A DNA stretch of 64,000 nucleotides from Chlorobium sp. (GTDB lineage: Bacteria > Bacteroidota > Chlorobiia > Chlorobiales > Chlorobiaceae), in the NCBI GenBank assembly GCA_028277225.1, contig JANQHB010000039.1, forward strand, positions 10,647 through 74,646, written 5' to 3'. Within the stretch, counting starts at the first letter, position 1. Each line of letters opens with the position of its first letter. Of the stretch, positions 18,195 to 26,356 are shown piece after piece. Position numbers and translations under genes: made by a program. The notes below the pieces were generated by a model. That model searched no databases. It was not told where the DNA came from and saw only the letters and a list, made by a program, of their open reading frames with translations.

Positions 18195-19394
18195 TTATCT
18201 GGTGAAGGCAAATGCGTAGAGACTCATCGAAAGCACGAGGCCGACCATGAAGATATCATAGGAAAGCTTGAGAAACCTGTATTTTTTATCCAGCACTTTT
18301 CCCAGATAGTAGGTGTCGCGGATCATGTTGGTGATATAGTAAGGCTTGTCCTTGAGCATTTCTTTTACTCCCCACTCATACTGGTCGAGATCGAGGTTGA
18401 CAAATGAGCCGAAAAACAGGAGATTTGCTTTCCTGTTGGAAATATCTTCCATGGTTGTTTCATGCCGGGTTACCTTGGGACGGGTGGCCAGGACCGATGT
18501 GATGATTGTCGCAACACAGGTAAAAAGCATCAGGAAGGTGGGTATGATGAGGTCGGGAAGCTGATCGAGTTTTCTTACCAGGAGGGAGATGATGATGGAG
18601 AATATCAGCGAGTTGGTCTGGATCATGATATTGGCCTTCTGGTCAACGATCGCGCTGAAACTGACATGGTTTCTCGAGGAAGTCCTGTAATACACTTCCA
18701 TGTTCCGTTCGATCCCGCGGTTTTTCGCTGCGTTTTCGATTTCCTCCCTGTTTTTTTTCTTTTCCTGCTTTTTTTGTTTTTTACGCTCTTCCGCTTTTTT
18801 CAGCTCATGCTGCAGAATAACAAGGTTTTCTGCTTTTTTGTCGTTCAGGGATTCCTTGGCAAAAGGGGTGAAATAGTTGTGATTTTTGAAGAAATCGATA
18901 TTGAATTCAAGCCATTCTATATCGGTGAACGTTTTTTTTCTGTTTTCTTCGAGCTCGATTCTCAGGAGTTCGTTTTTCTTTTCGTAGGTATCCGATCCGA
19001 GATGTGACAGATCGGCGTCGCAGACGATCTGCTGCAGTACGGTCTGAGGGGTCTGAGGTACTTTTGTGGCAAGGATACAGCCTTTGATAGTATCGATCGA
19101 TTTCGTATCGACACCTTCGGCTGCGAGAAAATCTTCGGCAAGGGCAGCACTTCTCGCCTCATGTTCGTCCGGCGACTCGAGATGGCCGATATCGTGAAGC
19201 CAGCAGGCAAGAACCACAAGATGTACCGATTCCTCCGGCAGGCTCATGCCTTCAGCGATAGTCCTGGCGGCAGCAACCGTTTCCCTGGTGTGATTAAGGT
19301 CGTGATAGATCTTTTTTTTGGAATCAGTGCTTGATTCAAAGCGTTCTGCCACAAACGCAGCTGTTTTCTCGACAAGTGTGTTGTTCGGAGTCAT
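18195..19394 (-). CDS. HD phosphohydrolase fused to a Pycsar-effector-like membrane domain (DUF5706)
   Basis: A 399-residue protein with two parts. Residues ~15-140 are an HD domain with His35, the HD pair at 67-68 (WLHDIGH) and a later Asp (CDADLSHLG). A strongly basic, helical linker follows (200-230, many Lys/Arg). Residues ~235-399 carry three membrane helices (LIFSIIISLL; TFLMLFTCVATIITSVL; FMVGLVLSMSLYAFAF) and match, from memory, the DUF5706 family that includes the Pycsar effector PycTM. In Pycsar, a cyclase makes a cyclic nucleotide that triggers the membrane effector during phage attack. Here the neighbouring cyclase is convergent rather than in one operon, so a defence role is inference. 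Confidence 0.78.
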   Translation of the reverse strand: MTPNNTLVEKTAAFVAERFESSTDSKKKIYHDLNHTRETVAAARTIAEGMSLPEESVHLVVLACWLHDIGHLESPDEHEARSAALAEDFLAAEGVDTKSIDTIKGCILATKVPQTPQTVLQQIVCDADLSHLGSDTYEKKNELLRIELEENRKKTFTDIEWLEFNIDFFKNHNYFTPFAKESLNDKKAENLVILQHELKKAEERKKQKKQEKKKNREEIENAAKNRGIERNMEVYYRTSSRNHVSFSAIVDQKANIMIQTNSLIFSIIISLLVRKLDQLPDLIIPTFLMLFTCVATIITSVLATRPKVTRHETTMEDISNRKANLLFFGSFVNLDLDQYEWGVKEMLKDKPYYITNMIRDTYYLGKVLDKKYRFLKLSYDIFMVGLVLSMSLYAFAFTR

Positions 19395-19428
19395 TGCGCT
19401 ATATTGAAAATGCAGTCAGTGATATACT

Positions 19429-19591
19429 CCTGAATTGAGCGTCCCGACTCGTCGGGATATACCATAACAGGAAGTCTGTTAATATCATTCCGTTATGCAT
19501 GTAAAAAGATCACCCCTTGCCTGCCGGGTGAACGTGACAACTGATAAAGAGTCGCATTTGTTAAAGCCCTTCGACAATCGCTCAATTCAGG
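19429..19591. repeat. MITE-like element, copy E (163 bp, internally deleted)
   Basis: The left end is CCTGAATTGAGCG and the right end CGCTCAATTCAGG, a perfect inverted pair. The interior shares CCCTTCGACAATCGCTC with other copies. It lies between two divergent genes. Confidence 0.8.
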
Positions 19592-19601
19592 ATACTATAA
19601 A

Positions 19602-20501
19602 ATGTATAGACTCAACCGGCACAATATCAAAAGGAATTTTACCAAAGTGGTCATTCCGGGGGCTATGGTGCCCCGATTCCGTCTATCCCGGGCATGTCGG
19701 ATGCTTGTGGCAGCATTTCTGTGTGTGTTATCTGCAGGGGATCTGCCGGCACATGCCGGCGACGATCTGCTTGCCGATGACGCGGATTACTTTGCCCGTG
19801 ATTTCAGGCATGTATTTTCCTTCCCCGACAGGTTTGACGGCAGTGACTGGATGACCTTTGGTGCTGTCGCTGCGGCAACTGCTGCCGCTGCCGTCTGGCT
19901 TGACGAGCCGGTCAGGGATGCCATGCATGAGAATCGTTCTGTTTTTCTCGATGATCTGGTCTCGGTCGGAGACTATTACGGAAAGCTCTCGACCGGCTAT
20001 TACCTCGGTGCGGCCCTTTATCTGGCAGGAATTGTCAGCGGGGATGACTGGGTGCGTTATACAGGCAGGGCCGTTGTCGAGGCTCATACGTTTTCACTGC
20101 TGTTTACCGGAGTTATCAAGGTTGCGGCCGGCCGGTCGAGACCGTATCTCCTGGAAGGGAACGGACAGTTCAACTGGTTCGAGAAAGACAGCAGCAGGTG
20201 GTCGTTCCCCTCAGGGCACGCAACTGCAGCATTTGCCATTTCATCGGTGCTCAGCAAGAGGATCGATCATCCTTTCGCGACAGTGGGACTCTTTACACTC
20301 TCAGGTATAACGGTGCTCGACAGGATATACGACGACAAGCACTGGCTGTCCGACACCATTGCCGGTGCAGCAATAGGCACGGCAGTAGGGCTTGCGGTAG
20401 GGGAACTGGTGAACGAGGAGGAAGAAGAAAGAAAGAAAGGGGGCATGGAAATGCTGAAAGAGCGTCCGGTTGAGCTTTTTCGGTTTTCAAGAAGTTTTTA
20501 G
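19602..20501 (+). CDS. PAP2 family phosphatase
   Basis: A 299-residue exported or membrane protein of the phosphatidic-acid phosphatase type 2 superfamily. The three active-site motifs are seen in order: KVAAGRSRP (KX6RP), then FPSGHATAAF (PSGH), then RIYDDKHWLSD (R-X5-H-X3-D). A signal-like hydrophobic stretch ends near AGDLPAHA. A start at 19656 or nearby ATG codons is also possible. Likely substrates are lipid phosphates such as undecaprenyl pyrophosphate, but the family is broad. A long charged tail (NEEEEERKKGG) follows the domain. It is convergent with the HAD phosphatase gene. Confidence 0.85.
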   Translation: MYRLNRHNIKRNFTKVVIPGAMVPRFRLSRACRMLVAAFLCVLSAGDLPAHAGDDLLADDADYFARDFRHVFSFPDRFDGSDWMTFGAVAAATAAAAVWLDEPVRDAMHENRSVFLDDLVSVGDYYGKLSTGYYLGAALYLAGIVSGDDWVRYTGRAVVEAHTFSLLFTGVIKVAAGRSRPYLLEGNGQFNWFEKDSSRWSFPSGHATAAFAISSVLSKRIDHPFATVGLFTLSGITVLDRIYDDKHWLSDTIAGAAIGTAVGLAVGELVNEEEEERKKGGMEMLKERPVELFRFSRSF

Positions 20502-20570
20502 CTTTTTGGCTATTGTAAAAGCCGCGGTTCTTCTGGTATTGAATCTATAGGCTTATAGATGCTCCTGAGT

Positions 20571-20669
20571 ATATAGGTCCTATAGGTCGCATGCGATAAC
20601 TGGCCCTTTAAGGATTTAGTCGTATAGAGTTTTGAATATATAGGTCCCATAAGTCCTATAGGACCTATA
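20571..20669. repeat. inverted repeat around TATAGGTCCTATAG
   Basis: TATAGGTCCTATAG occurs at the left and its exact complement CTATAGGACCTATA at 20656-20669, about 70 bases apart, with further TATAGG and CCTATA words between. It lies in the gap between two convergent genes and may be a two-way terminator or a small repeat. Confidence 0.5.
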
Positions 20670-20687
20670 AAAGAATAATGTGTCTTT

Positions 20688-21356
20688 CTACGGGTTGTTC
20701 TGCGATAGCCATGTGATAATCTCCAGCGGCGTTTCCACGAGTTTTTTTGCACCGTTTTCAATCAGTTCTTCAGCGCTTCTGAATCCCCAGAGAACGCCGA
20801 GCGGATACATTCCTGCGGCTACGGCAGTCTGCATGTCAACATCGGTATCGCCGATGAAGAGCGTCTCAGGCGGATCGGATTCCATAGAGGAGGCCATTTC
20901 AAGGGCACCCTCCGGATCGGGTTTTCTGTTGAGAAGAGGCATATGGCCTATGACGCTTTCGAACGTCCAGTGGGGAAGGAGCGTTGTGACACACAGTTTG
21001 GTGAACCGGTCCGGTTTGTTGGAAAGCACTCCTTTTCTGATGTCTGCACTGTCGAGCCAGTCAAGCAGTTCCGGGATACCGGCATAGGGTCGGGTGTTGA
21101 GCATCCATGATTCTGCATAATGGTTTTCCATTTCTTTCCACAGTTTTGCAATAAATGAATCATCTCCGGGATGATCTTCGGGGATCGCTTTTCTGATCAG
21201 TTCCCGCATGCCGTAGCCTACGATGTTCCTGACAGTATCTATCGTCAGAACAGGCAGGCCATTGTTCTTGAGTACCGAGTTGAGCGTATTTGCAATGTCC
21301 TGCAGGGAGTCGAGGAGTGTTCCGTCAAGATCAAAAATAACCGCTTTGTAGTTCAT
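20688..21356 (-). CDS. HAD hydrolase, phosphoglycolate phosphatase-like
   Basis: A 222-residue cytoplasmic phosphatase of HAD subfamily IA. Motif I is FDLDGTLLDS with the nucleophile and acid aspartates, motif II is GVLSNKP, the lysine of motif III is in NRKPDPEGAL, and motif IV is FIGDTDVDM. The cap is the small helical one of the Gph/PGP group, which removes 2-phosphoglycolate. Other HAD-IA phosphatases share this pattern, so the substrate is inferred. The gene converges with the PAP2 gene and is divergent from nothing close. Frame and length are convincing. Confidence 0.87.
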   Translation of the reverse strand: MNYKAVIFDLDGTLLDSLQDIANTLNSVLKNNGLPVLTIDTVRNIVGYGMRELIRKAIPEDHPGDDSFIAKLWKEMENHYAESWMLNTRPYAGIPELLDWLDSADIRKGVLSNKPDRFTKLCVTTLLPHWTFESVIGHMPLLNRKPDPEGALEMASSMESDPPETLFIGDTDVDMQTAVAAGMYPLGVLWGFRSAEELIENGAKKLVETPLEIITWLSQNNP

Positions 21357-21395
21357 GGTGTCAGGGTTGTTGTTATTTAATCAACTTACTATAAA

Positions 21396-21430
21396 GGAGC
21401 ATCCCGACAAGTCGGGACGCTCAGTTCAGG
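21396..21430. repeat. MITE-like element, copy G (remnant)
   Basis: The right end CGCTCAGTTCAGG is kept and the left end is worn (AGGAGC). A short hairpin CCCGAC/GTCGGG lies between. It ends at the base before the stop codon of the SLC13-type gene. Confidence 0.55.
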
Positions 21431-22888
21431 TCAGAGAAAAAAGAAGAGGAGAAGGAAAAATGAGGTGATAAGCAGGGCCGCAGCGAGGTTCATATAGAGA
21501 CCGAGTTTGATGATCGTTCTGATGGAGAGTTTTTCGAAGCCGCCGAAAGCAAGGGCATTGACCGGAGTGGCGATCGGGCTCATAAAGGCGCAGGAAGCCG
21601 ATACAGCGACAAGCAGAAGCAGAAACAGCTGTTCATGGGCAACGGCTGATTGCAGGTTGAGGATGACAGCTGCAAGCACGGAGACGACAGTCGTATTATT
21701 GAGGATTTCGGTGGCAAAGATGGTGAAAAGAGAGATGCCACCGAAAAGAAGAGGCGGAGAGACAGATAAAGAGGTCAGTATTTCACCCGCCTCTGCAAGG
21801 ATCGTGAAAAGCCATCCGTCAATGCCGGGTGTTGCAGGATTGTCACCGACATGGATGAGAAACAAAAGAAAAATGACGGTCACGGCCATAAGGAACAGTC
21901 CGAACCAGGGGATTTCGAGCATTATCCTGTTGATGGAGAGCACTGAATTGCTGTTGTATATGGAAAGAGTCGCAAAGCGTTCCCTGAAAAGGCCTTGCCA
22001 GCAATAATTGATCATTCCGAGCAGTCTGCCATCAAGTACCTTGCAGATGTCGCCGACAGGGATACGCAGTCTCGCTTCAAGCTGTTCAAGGGTTTTGCTG
22101 AGGAAAATGACCGGAAAAGCGATGGTGAAGAGCAGGAGAAAAAAGATGTTTTTCAGCACATTTTCCGGAGTACGGACTTTGCGGGGATAGATGAAGGAGA
22201 AAGAAACAAAAACAGCAAGATAGACGATGAAAAGTATATCGATGATGTTCAGGCTGCCGAAGACAGGGGCGGGTTTGAAGATGAACTGACTTGCGCTCAG
22301 AACAATAGTGATCCCGACATTGGTCAGAAAGAAAGACAGTGGTCTGACAAAGGGAAACTGAGCAGTTTTTTTTTGCGAGGGCAGTCTGGACGGTTCAAGT
22401 CCTTCGGGAATATTCGAAATAAGAATCCATCTTCCTGCAAGAACAATGGCGAGCGACGCCGGAATGCCGCCGAGGAGCCAGGAAAAAAACGTCAGGTGTT
22501 CCGAGCCCGGCAAAGACTGGCTATGTGCGATTTCTGTTGTATAGACATTCAGGAAACTGCTTGTAAGCGAGGCCATGCCTCCTGTGTTGGCTCCGAAAAC
22601 AAGTGCGCAGTAAAACAGGGCGGCAAGTATCTTGCGGTTTTGTTGGTCTGTGAAGACGCTCATCAGTTTTTTTACAACCGGAAGCATTGCGAGAATGACA
22701 ACCGTGTTGGAAAAGAATACCGATAAACCGTAAGAGAGCAGAAGGGCGGCTGTAAGAAGGCCGCCCGTTGTCGTTCTGGAGTGGCCCAGAACATAGCCGA
22801 TAACCCTCACATGCACCTTTGCGGCGATCAGTACCTGGGACAGCAGAAATCCTATGGTAATGATGATGATATTCTGAAGAGAGATCAT
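21431..22888 (-). CDS. SLC13/DASS-type anion:sodium symporter
   Basis: A 485-residue inner-membrane protein with roughly twelve hydrophobic helices. The first third has SNTVVILAMLPVV and the second half has NTTVVSVLAAVIL, the paired Ser-Asn-Thr/Asn-Thr-Thr elements of the sodium and substrate sites in the DASS fold. ALVFGANTGGMASLTSSF is the ring-like loop usual near the first hairpin. Likely cargo is a dicarboxylate, sulfate or similar anion; the sequence does not decide it. The stop codon abuts a repeat remnant. No cognate regulator or operon partner is adjacent. Confidence 0.78.
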   Translation of the reverse strand: MISLQNIIIITIGFLLSQVLIAAKVHVRVIGYVLGHSRTTTGGLLTAALLLSYGLSVFFSNTVVILAMLPVVKKLMSVFTDQQNRKILAALFYCALVFGANTGGMASLTSSFLNVYTTEIAHSQSLPGSEHLTFFSWLLGGIPASLAIVLAGRWILISNIPEGLEPSRLPSQKKTAQFPFVRPLSFFLTNVGITIVLSASQFIFKPAPVFGSLNIIDILFIVYLAVFVSFSFIYPRKVRTPENVLKNIFFLLLFTIAFPVIFLSKTLEQLEARLRIPVGDICKVLDGRLLGMINYCWQGLFRERFATLSIYNSNSVLSINRIMLEIPWFGLFLMAVTVIFLLFLIHVGDNPATPGIDGWLFTILAEAGEILTSLSVSPPLLFGGISLFTIFATEILNNTTVVSVLAAVILNLQSAVAHEQLFLLLLVAVSASCAFMSPIATPVNALAFGGFEKLSIRTIIKLGLYMNLAAALLITSFFLLLFFFL

Positions 22889-23038
22889 TCGGGCATGGTC
22901 ATTGTTTGGGTGAGGGAGTCAGGGTTGAACGCAAATTTGCAAAATAGTAACCGAATCGTAACCGTTCGACAACATTTCTTTTCGCTTCTTGAGTAAGGAT
23001 GTACTATGCAGGGTCTTTCATGAAAATCATTCGGCATT

Positions 23039-23860
23039 ATGATGAAGGTCACTACAGTTCTGCAAGGCAGACTTCCTTTTCTCAAACCGCTTGAAGCCTT
23101 TGTGCTGAGGCTATTCATGATCCCGGTTTCGCTGCTTGTTCGAGCAAGCGGTCTCGAGCATGTAAGGGATACGAAAGGTCCTGTGGTTTTTGCTTTCAAT
23201 CACAATAATTCGATAGAAACGCTTTTGGTGCCAGCCTGCCTTGTGTATCACGGCGGCGGAAAAAAGATAAGTTTTATAGTTGACTGGATGTTTGGAAAAA
23301 TACCTTTGCTCGATCGTCTTTTCAACTTCATGGACCCCATTTATGTCTATCACAAGCGTTCACCACTAGCGATACTTGAGTCCAGAAGACCCAAAACAGC
23401 GGGGAAAGACGATGCGGTTTCACTCTGCTGCCAAAAACTCGAACAAGGCAGGCATATCGGCATTTTTCCCGAAGGAAAAAGGAATCGCGATCCGGAAAGG
23501 CTGCTCAGGGCCAAACCCGGTATAGGGCATATAGCATTGCGATCAGGAATGCCGGTCATCCCCGTGGGCATTGACTGTGTGAGCGGGGAAAAAAAGAAAA
23601 AGGTTAGAGTTTTAGGCAGAATACGTCTTGCCATAGGCAAGCCGCTGCAATTTGACGCTCTTTCCGAGGCATACCGGCACTTTGGAACGAATGCTTCGGC
23701 AATGCATGTCAACAGAGAGCGTCACAAGCTTGCGCGTGAGGTGGCGGATCGGATCATGACGGCTATTGCATCGCTCAGCGGAAAGGAATACAGGTATTCG
23801 TCCACCAGAAGAGGCAACAATACCAACCATACTATCAAGGAGGCCACATGTCCTGTATAA
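23039..23860 (+). CDS. PlsC-like 1-acyl-sn-glycerol-phosphate acyltransferase family protein
   Basis: A 273-residue lipid acyltransferase of the PlsC superfamily. The catalytic block is NHNNSIE: a His-x4-Glu in place of the common His-x4-Asp. The second motif is GIFPEGKRNRD, corresponding to FPEGTRSR of PlsC. A hydrophobic N-terminal helix (RLFMIPVSLLVRA) would put it on the inner membrane. The stop overlaps the start of the following GNAT-like gene by 13 bases, so the two are translationally coupled. That pairing resembles the two-acyltransferase logic of ornithine-lipid synthesis, but this is not shown by the sequence. Confidence 0.8.
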   Translation: MMKVTTVLQGRLPFLKPLEAFVLRLFMIPVSLLVRASGLEHVRDTKGPVVFAFNHNNSIETLLVPACLVYHGGGKKISFIVDWMFGKIPLLDRLFNFMDPIYVYHKRSPLAILESRRPKTAGKDDAVSLCCQKLEQGRHIGIFPEGKRNRDPERLLRAKPGIGHIALRSGMPVIPVGIDCVSGEKKKKVRVLGRIRLAIGKPLQFDALSEAYRHFGTNASAMHVNRERHKLAREVADRIMTAIASLSGKEYRYSSTRRGNNTNHTIKEATCPV

Positions 23861-24513
23861 CAGTTGAAAAAGTCCTGACTGCCGGTTCCCGCATCGATGC
23901 GCTCGATGTTATCGAGCAGGTTTTCCGCAAGGAAAAGAAATGGATCAGCGCTGCCGGTGACCTGCTTCCCGAAAAGCTCGAAAAGGAAGGGCGGTATTCA
24001 TGGTTCCTTGCCAGGATAGACGGACGCTCTGCCGGGGTGCTGCGCCTGATGTACGATCCGCCCCTTGAGCTTCCTGCAGAATATGATGTAAGTCTGCTGC
24101 CGGGAGTGAATATTGAAAAACTGAAAAATGATGGTCGCTATGTCGAGATCGGCCGTTTCATGATCCGAAGCGAGTACCGGAAATATCCGCAACTTGCTCT
24201 TCGACTGATGCGGATAGCGACAAAAGAGGTACTGGAGAGGGATTATACCCATTTCATAACGGATGTCTTTGAAGGCGAGCCGAATTCACCATACAATTTT
24301 CATACAAGGGTTCTTGGCTTTGAAGTGATCGGCAAGCATATGTTCGGAGACCTGAACTGCAGCTCGACCCGTATTATTCTGACGCTCGATATTCTGAAAG
24401 TATACCGGAGGATCCGCAACAGCAGGAGCAGGGTCTACAGAGAACTGACCGATGGCGTCAGGGGAATTCTGGAAAAAAAGCTTGCGGCTGCCGGCACGCG
24501 TTTGTTAGCGTGA
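23848..24513 (+). CDS. GNAT-type N-acyltransferase
   Basis: A 221-residue protein of the GNAT/acyl-homoserine-lactone-synthase-like acyltransferase fold. Visible traits are an N-terminal helix pair, VEIGRFMIRSEYRK at the acyl-CoA-binding strand, FITDVFEGEPNSPYNFHTRV and a hydrophobic C-terminal half. It starts 13 bases before the PlsC-like gene ends. Together they could acylate an amino-lipid such as ornithine lipid, or act on the outer membrane, but there is no direct evidence. The FNH triad of OlsB cannot be claimed. It is cytoplasmic or peripheral, as no membrane helix is seen. Confidence 0.62.
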   Translation: MSCITVEKVLTAGSRIDALDVIEQVFRKEKKWISAAGDLLPEKLEKEGRYSWFLARIDGRSAGVLRLMYDPPLELPAEYDVSLLPGVNIEKLKNDGRYVEIGRFMIRSEYRKYPQLALRLMRIATKEVLERDYTHFITDVFEGEPNSPYNFHTRVLGFEVIGKHMFGDLNCSSTRIILTLDILKVYRRIRNSRSRVYRELTDGVRGILEKKLAAAGTRLLA

Positions 24514-24542
24514 CCGGGAGCCGGTAACCAGCCGGAGTATCT

Positions 24543-24794
24543 ATGCTGAAACTCGATGAACTGAGAGAAACGATCAAGGGTGATATCTATGTCCATGAAG
24601 ATATGGCGAAGCATGATATCAAGAAAGTAACGGGGGTTGCCGATGTCCTTGTCATGCCGAGCGGCAAGAAAGACCTGATGAAAACTCTCCACCTTTTGAG
24701 GAAGTCACGTTTCCCCCATGTCGTCATCAACAAAAAAGGACGCGTTCTGTTTCCGGACAACCGGTATCACGGTGTTGTGATTGTTGTCGACTGA
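24543..24794 (+). CDS. small protein resembling the N-terminal FAD-binding lobe of MurB
   Basis: An 83-residue protein that follows the GNAT gene by 29 bp. The stretch ADVLVMPSGKKDLMKTLHLL and the later FPDNRYHGVVIV line up with the first lobe of UDP-N-acetylenolpyruvoylglucosamine reductase and of other FAD_binding_4 domains. The glycine-rich FAD loop (usually GGGSN) is replaced by VINKKG, and the rest of the enzyme is absent. It is therefore a stand-alone remnant or a small domain with a new role. It stops seven bases before MITE-like copy C, so the element may have cut off an originally longer gene. Confidence 0.55.
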   Translation: MLKLDELRETIKGDIYVHEDMAKHDIKKVTGVADVLVMPSGKKDLMKTLHLLRKSRFPHVVINKKGRVLFPDNRYHGVVIVVD

Positions 24795-24800
24795 TATCAC

Positions 24801-24917
24801 CCTAAACTGAGCGTCCCGACATGTCGGGATACAGCGGCATTCCCTGTGCCTTGCATTTCCGGCCCTGTGAAATATACGATCTTGATTTCACGGGGCTCGA
24901 CAATCGCTCAATTTAGG
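24801..24917. repeat. MITE-like element, copy C (117 bp, internally deleted)
   Basis: It starts CCTAAACTGAGCG and ends CGCTCAATTTAGG. The middle keeps CAGCGGCATTCCCTGTGCC, as in copy B, so it is a deletion derivative of the 257-bp form. It lies upstream of the porin gene. Confidence 0.82.
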
Positions 24918-25072
24918 ATTACGTCATACCGTGATGTGTCGTGATGTTGCAAGATCGTTTCAAGCCCGTAACAATTCCTTAACAAAACGAGTGGTAGATT
25001 ACCTGCGGTCAGGGCGTTTGCAGCAGATGTCCCTGTTCCTTCAAAGAACCAGAAAACATAATCACTTACATT

Positions 25073-26182
25073 ATGAAAAAAATTGTCGCACTTTTTGCGT
25101 TTCTGCTTGTTTCGGGATGGAGCACGGCGGAAGCTGTCGATTGGAACTGGAAAGGCGATGTCCGTTACCGTTACGAGTCGAAAATCAAGACCGATGATGA
25201 AAACAGCCGCGACCGTCACCGTATCCGCGTTCGTTTTGGCGTCTATCCCTGGATCACCGAAGAACTGAGCGCCGGAGTCCAGCTTGCAACCGGTGGTACC
25301 GGTGAACATGCCGATCCGGTTTCAAGGAACGTGACGTTTGGAAATGGATTTTCAATGAAAGACATCAACCTCAACCAGGCGTTCATCGATTACCATCCGA
25401 TGTTCTTCGACGGTGATGCCAACTTCATCTTCGGTAAAAGGGAAGTCAAGCAGACGCTTATCCGCGTCAATGATCTCGTATGGGACAGCGATCTTACCCT
25501 CGAAGGTATGACCTTCCATTATGGTAAAGACGGCAAGAAACAGCGCCAGGGTCTCAATGCTGTTGCCGGTTACTATTTCATCGATGAAATCAAAAAAAGC
25601 GAAGAAGATCCATTTCTCTGGGTGGCACAGCTCTCCTTCACAGGCAAAGCAGGCGATCTGGGCTTCATGCTCGGAGCCGGTTATTATGACTTCGAGAATA
25701 TCGAAGGAATGTCTGATGGTATTCTTGGTGACTGGACAGACGGCGATTACTTCGGTAACTCTCACAACGGGGTATATTGGTATGATTATGACGTTGTTGA
25801 GATCTTCGGTAATGTCGGCGGTAAATTCAGCGGCGGTCTTCCCTGGAAAGTCTATGGCCAGTATGTCGTGAACGTTGCTGAGGACGTTGATGACGACAAC
25901 AACGGTTACCTGGTCGGCGTCAAGATCGGTAAAGCAAAGAAAGTCGGCCAGTGGGAGGTGGATGCCAATTACACCCACCTTGAGAAGGATGCTGTTCTTG
26001 GTGCCTATACCGATTCCGACCGCTGGGGCGGCGGTACCAATGGTCAGGGCTTCGAGGTCGGTGCCAAATATCATCTCGTACAGAACATGCTTCTCGGTGC
26101 AAAGTACCTCGGTCATGAGGATGGTATCGACAGTGATGAAACCCTTCACGTTTTTCAGGGTGACATTATTGTCAAGTTCTAA
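25073..26182 (+). CDS. outer-membrane porin, probably phosphate related
   Basis: A 369-residue exported protein. The signal peptide is clear (KIVALFAFLLVSGWSTAEA). The mature part is a beta-barrel with alternating polar and hydrophobic residues, many Tyr/Trp at strand ends, acidic loops, and a C-terminal phenylalanine (DIIVKF) that the BAM complex recognises. It resembles putative porins of Bacteroidota and Chlorobiota. It lies directly upstream of pstS and has the same direction, with a strong terminator between, so a role in phosphate entry is inferred from context only. No close family name is available. Confidence 0.78.
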   Translation: MKKIVALFAFLLVSGWSTAEAVDWNWKGDVRYRYESKIKTDDENSRDRHRIRVRFGVYPWITEELSAGVQLATGGTGEHADPVSRNVTFGNGFSMKDINLNQAFIDYHPMFFDGDANFIFGKREVKQTLIRVNDLVWDSDLTLEGMTFHYGKDGKKQRQGLNAVAGYYFIDEIKKSEEDPFLWVAQLSFTGKAGDLGFMLGAGYYDFENIEGMSDGILGDWTDGDYFGNSHNGVYWYDYDVVEIFGNVGGKFSGGLPWKVYGQYVVNVAEDVDDDNNGYLVGVKIGKAKKVGQWEVDANYTHLEKDAVLGAYTDSDRWGGGTNGQGFEVGAKYHLVQNMLLGAKYLGHEDGIDSDETLHVFQGDIIVKF

Positions 26183-26261
26183 GGTATGAATGAACTTGAA
26201 CATTTTGTGTTGCTGTTCTTTCTTGTAAGATGCGGATAAAGCCTGCTCGTCGCAGGTATCG

Positions 26262-26299
26262 TCACCGCTTCTCCAACTGAAGGAGAGGCGGTGATTTTT
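26262..26299 (+). terminator. factor-independent terminator after the porin gene
   Basis: The arms TCACCGCTTCTCC and GGAGAGGCGGTGA pair over 13 positions, with one G-T pair and a 7-base loop, and end in TTTTT. It separates the porin from pstS. Confidence 0.85.
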
Positions 26300-26356
26300 G
26301 TGAGAATTTAAAAGTCTTTTTTGCTGTTGTTTCCAAACTTAAAATCAACAACGATC

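Noticed and set aside
21995..22726. A 243-codon plus-strand frame across the SLC13 gene
   Set aside because: It is antisense to a protein with clear transporter motifs, and its own composition is charged and unlike any family.
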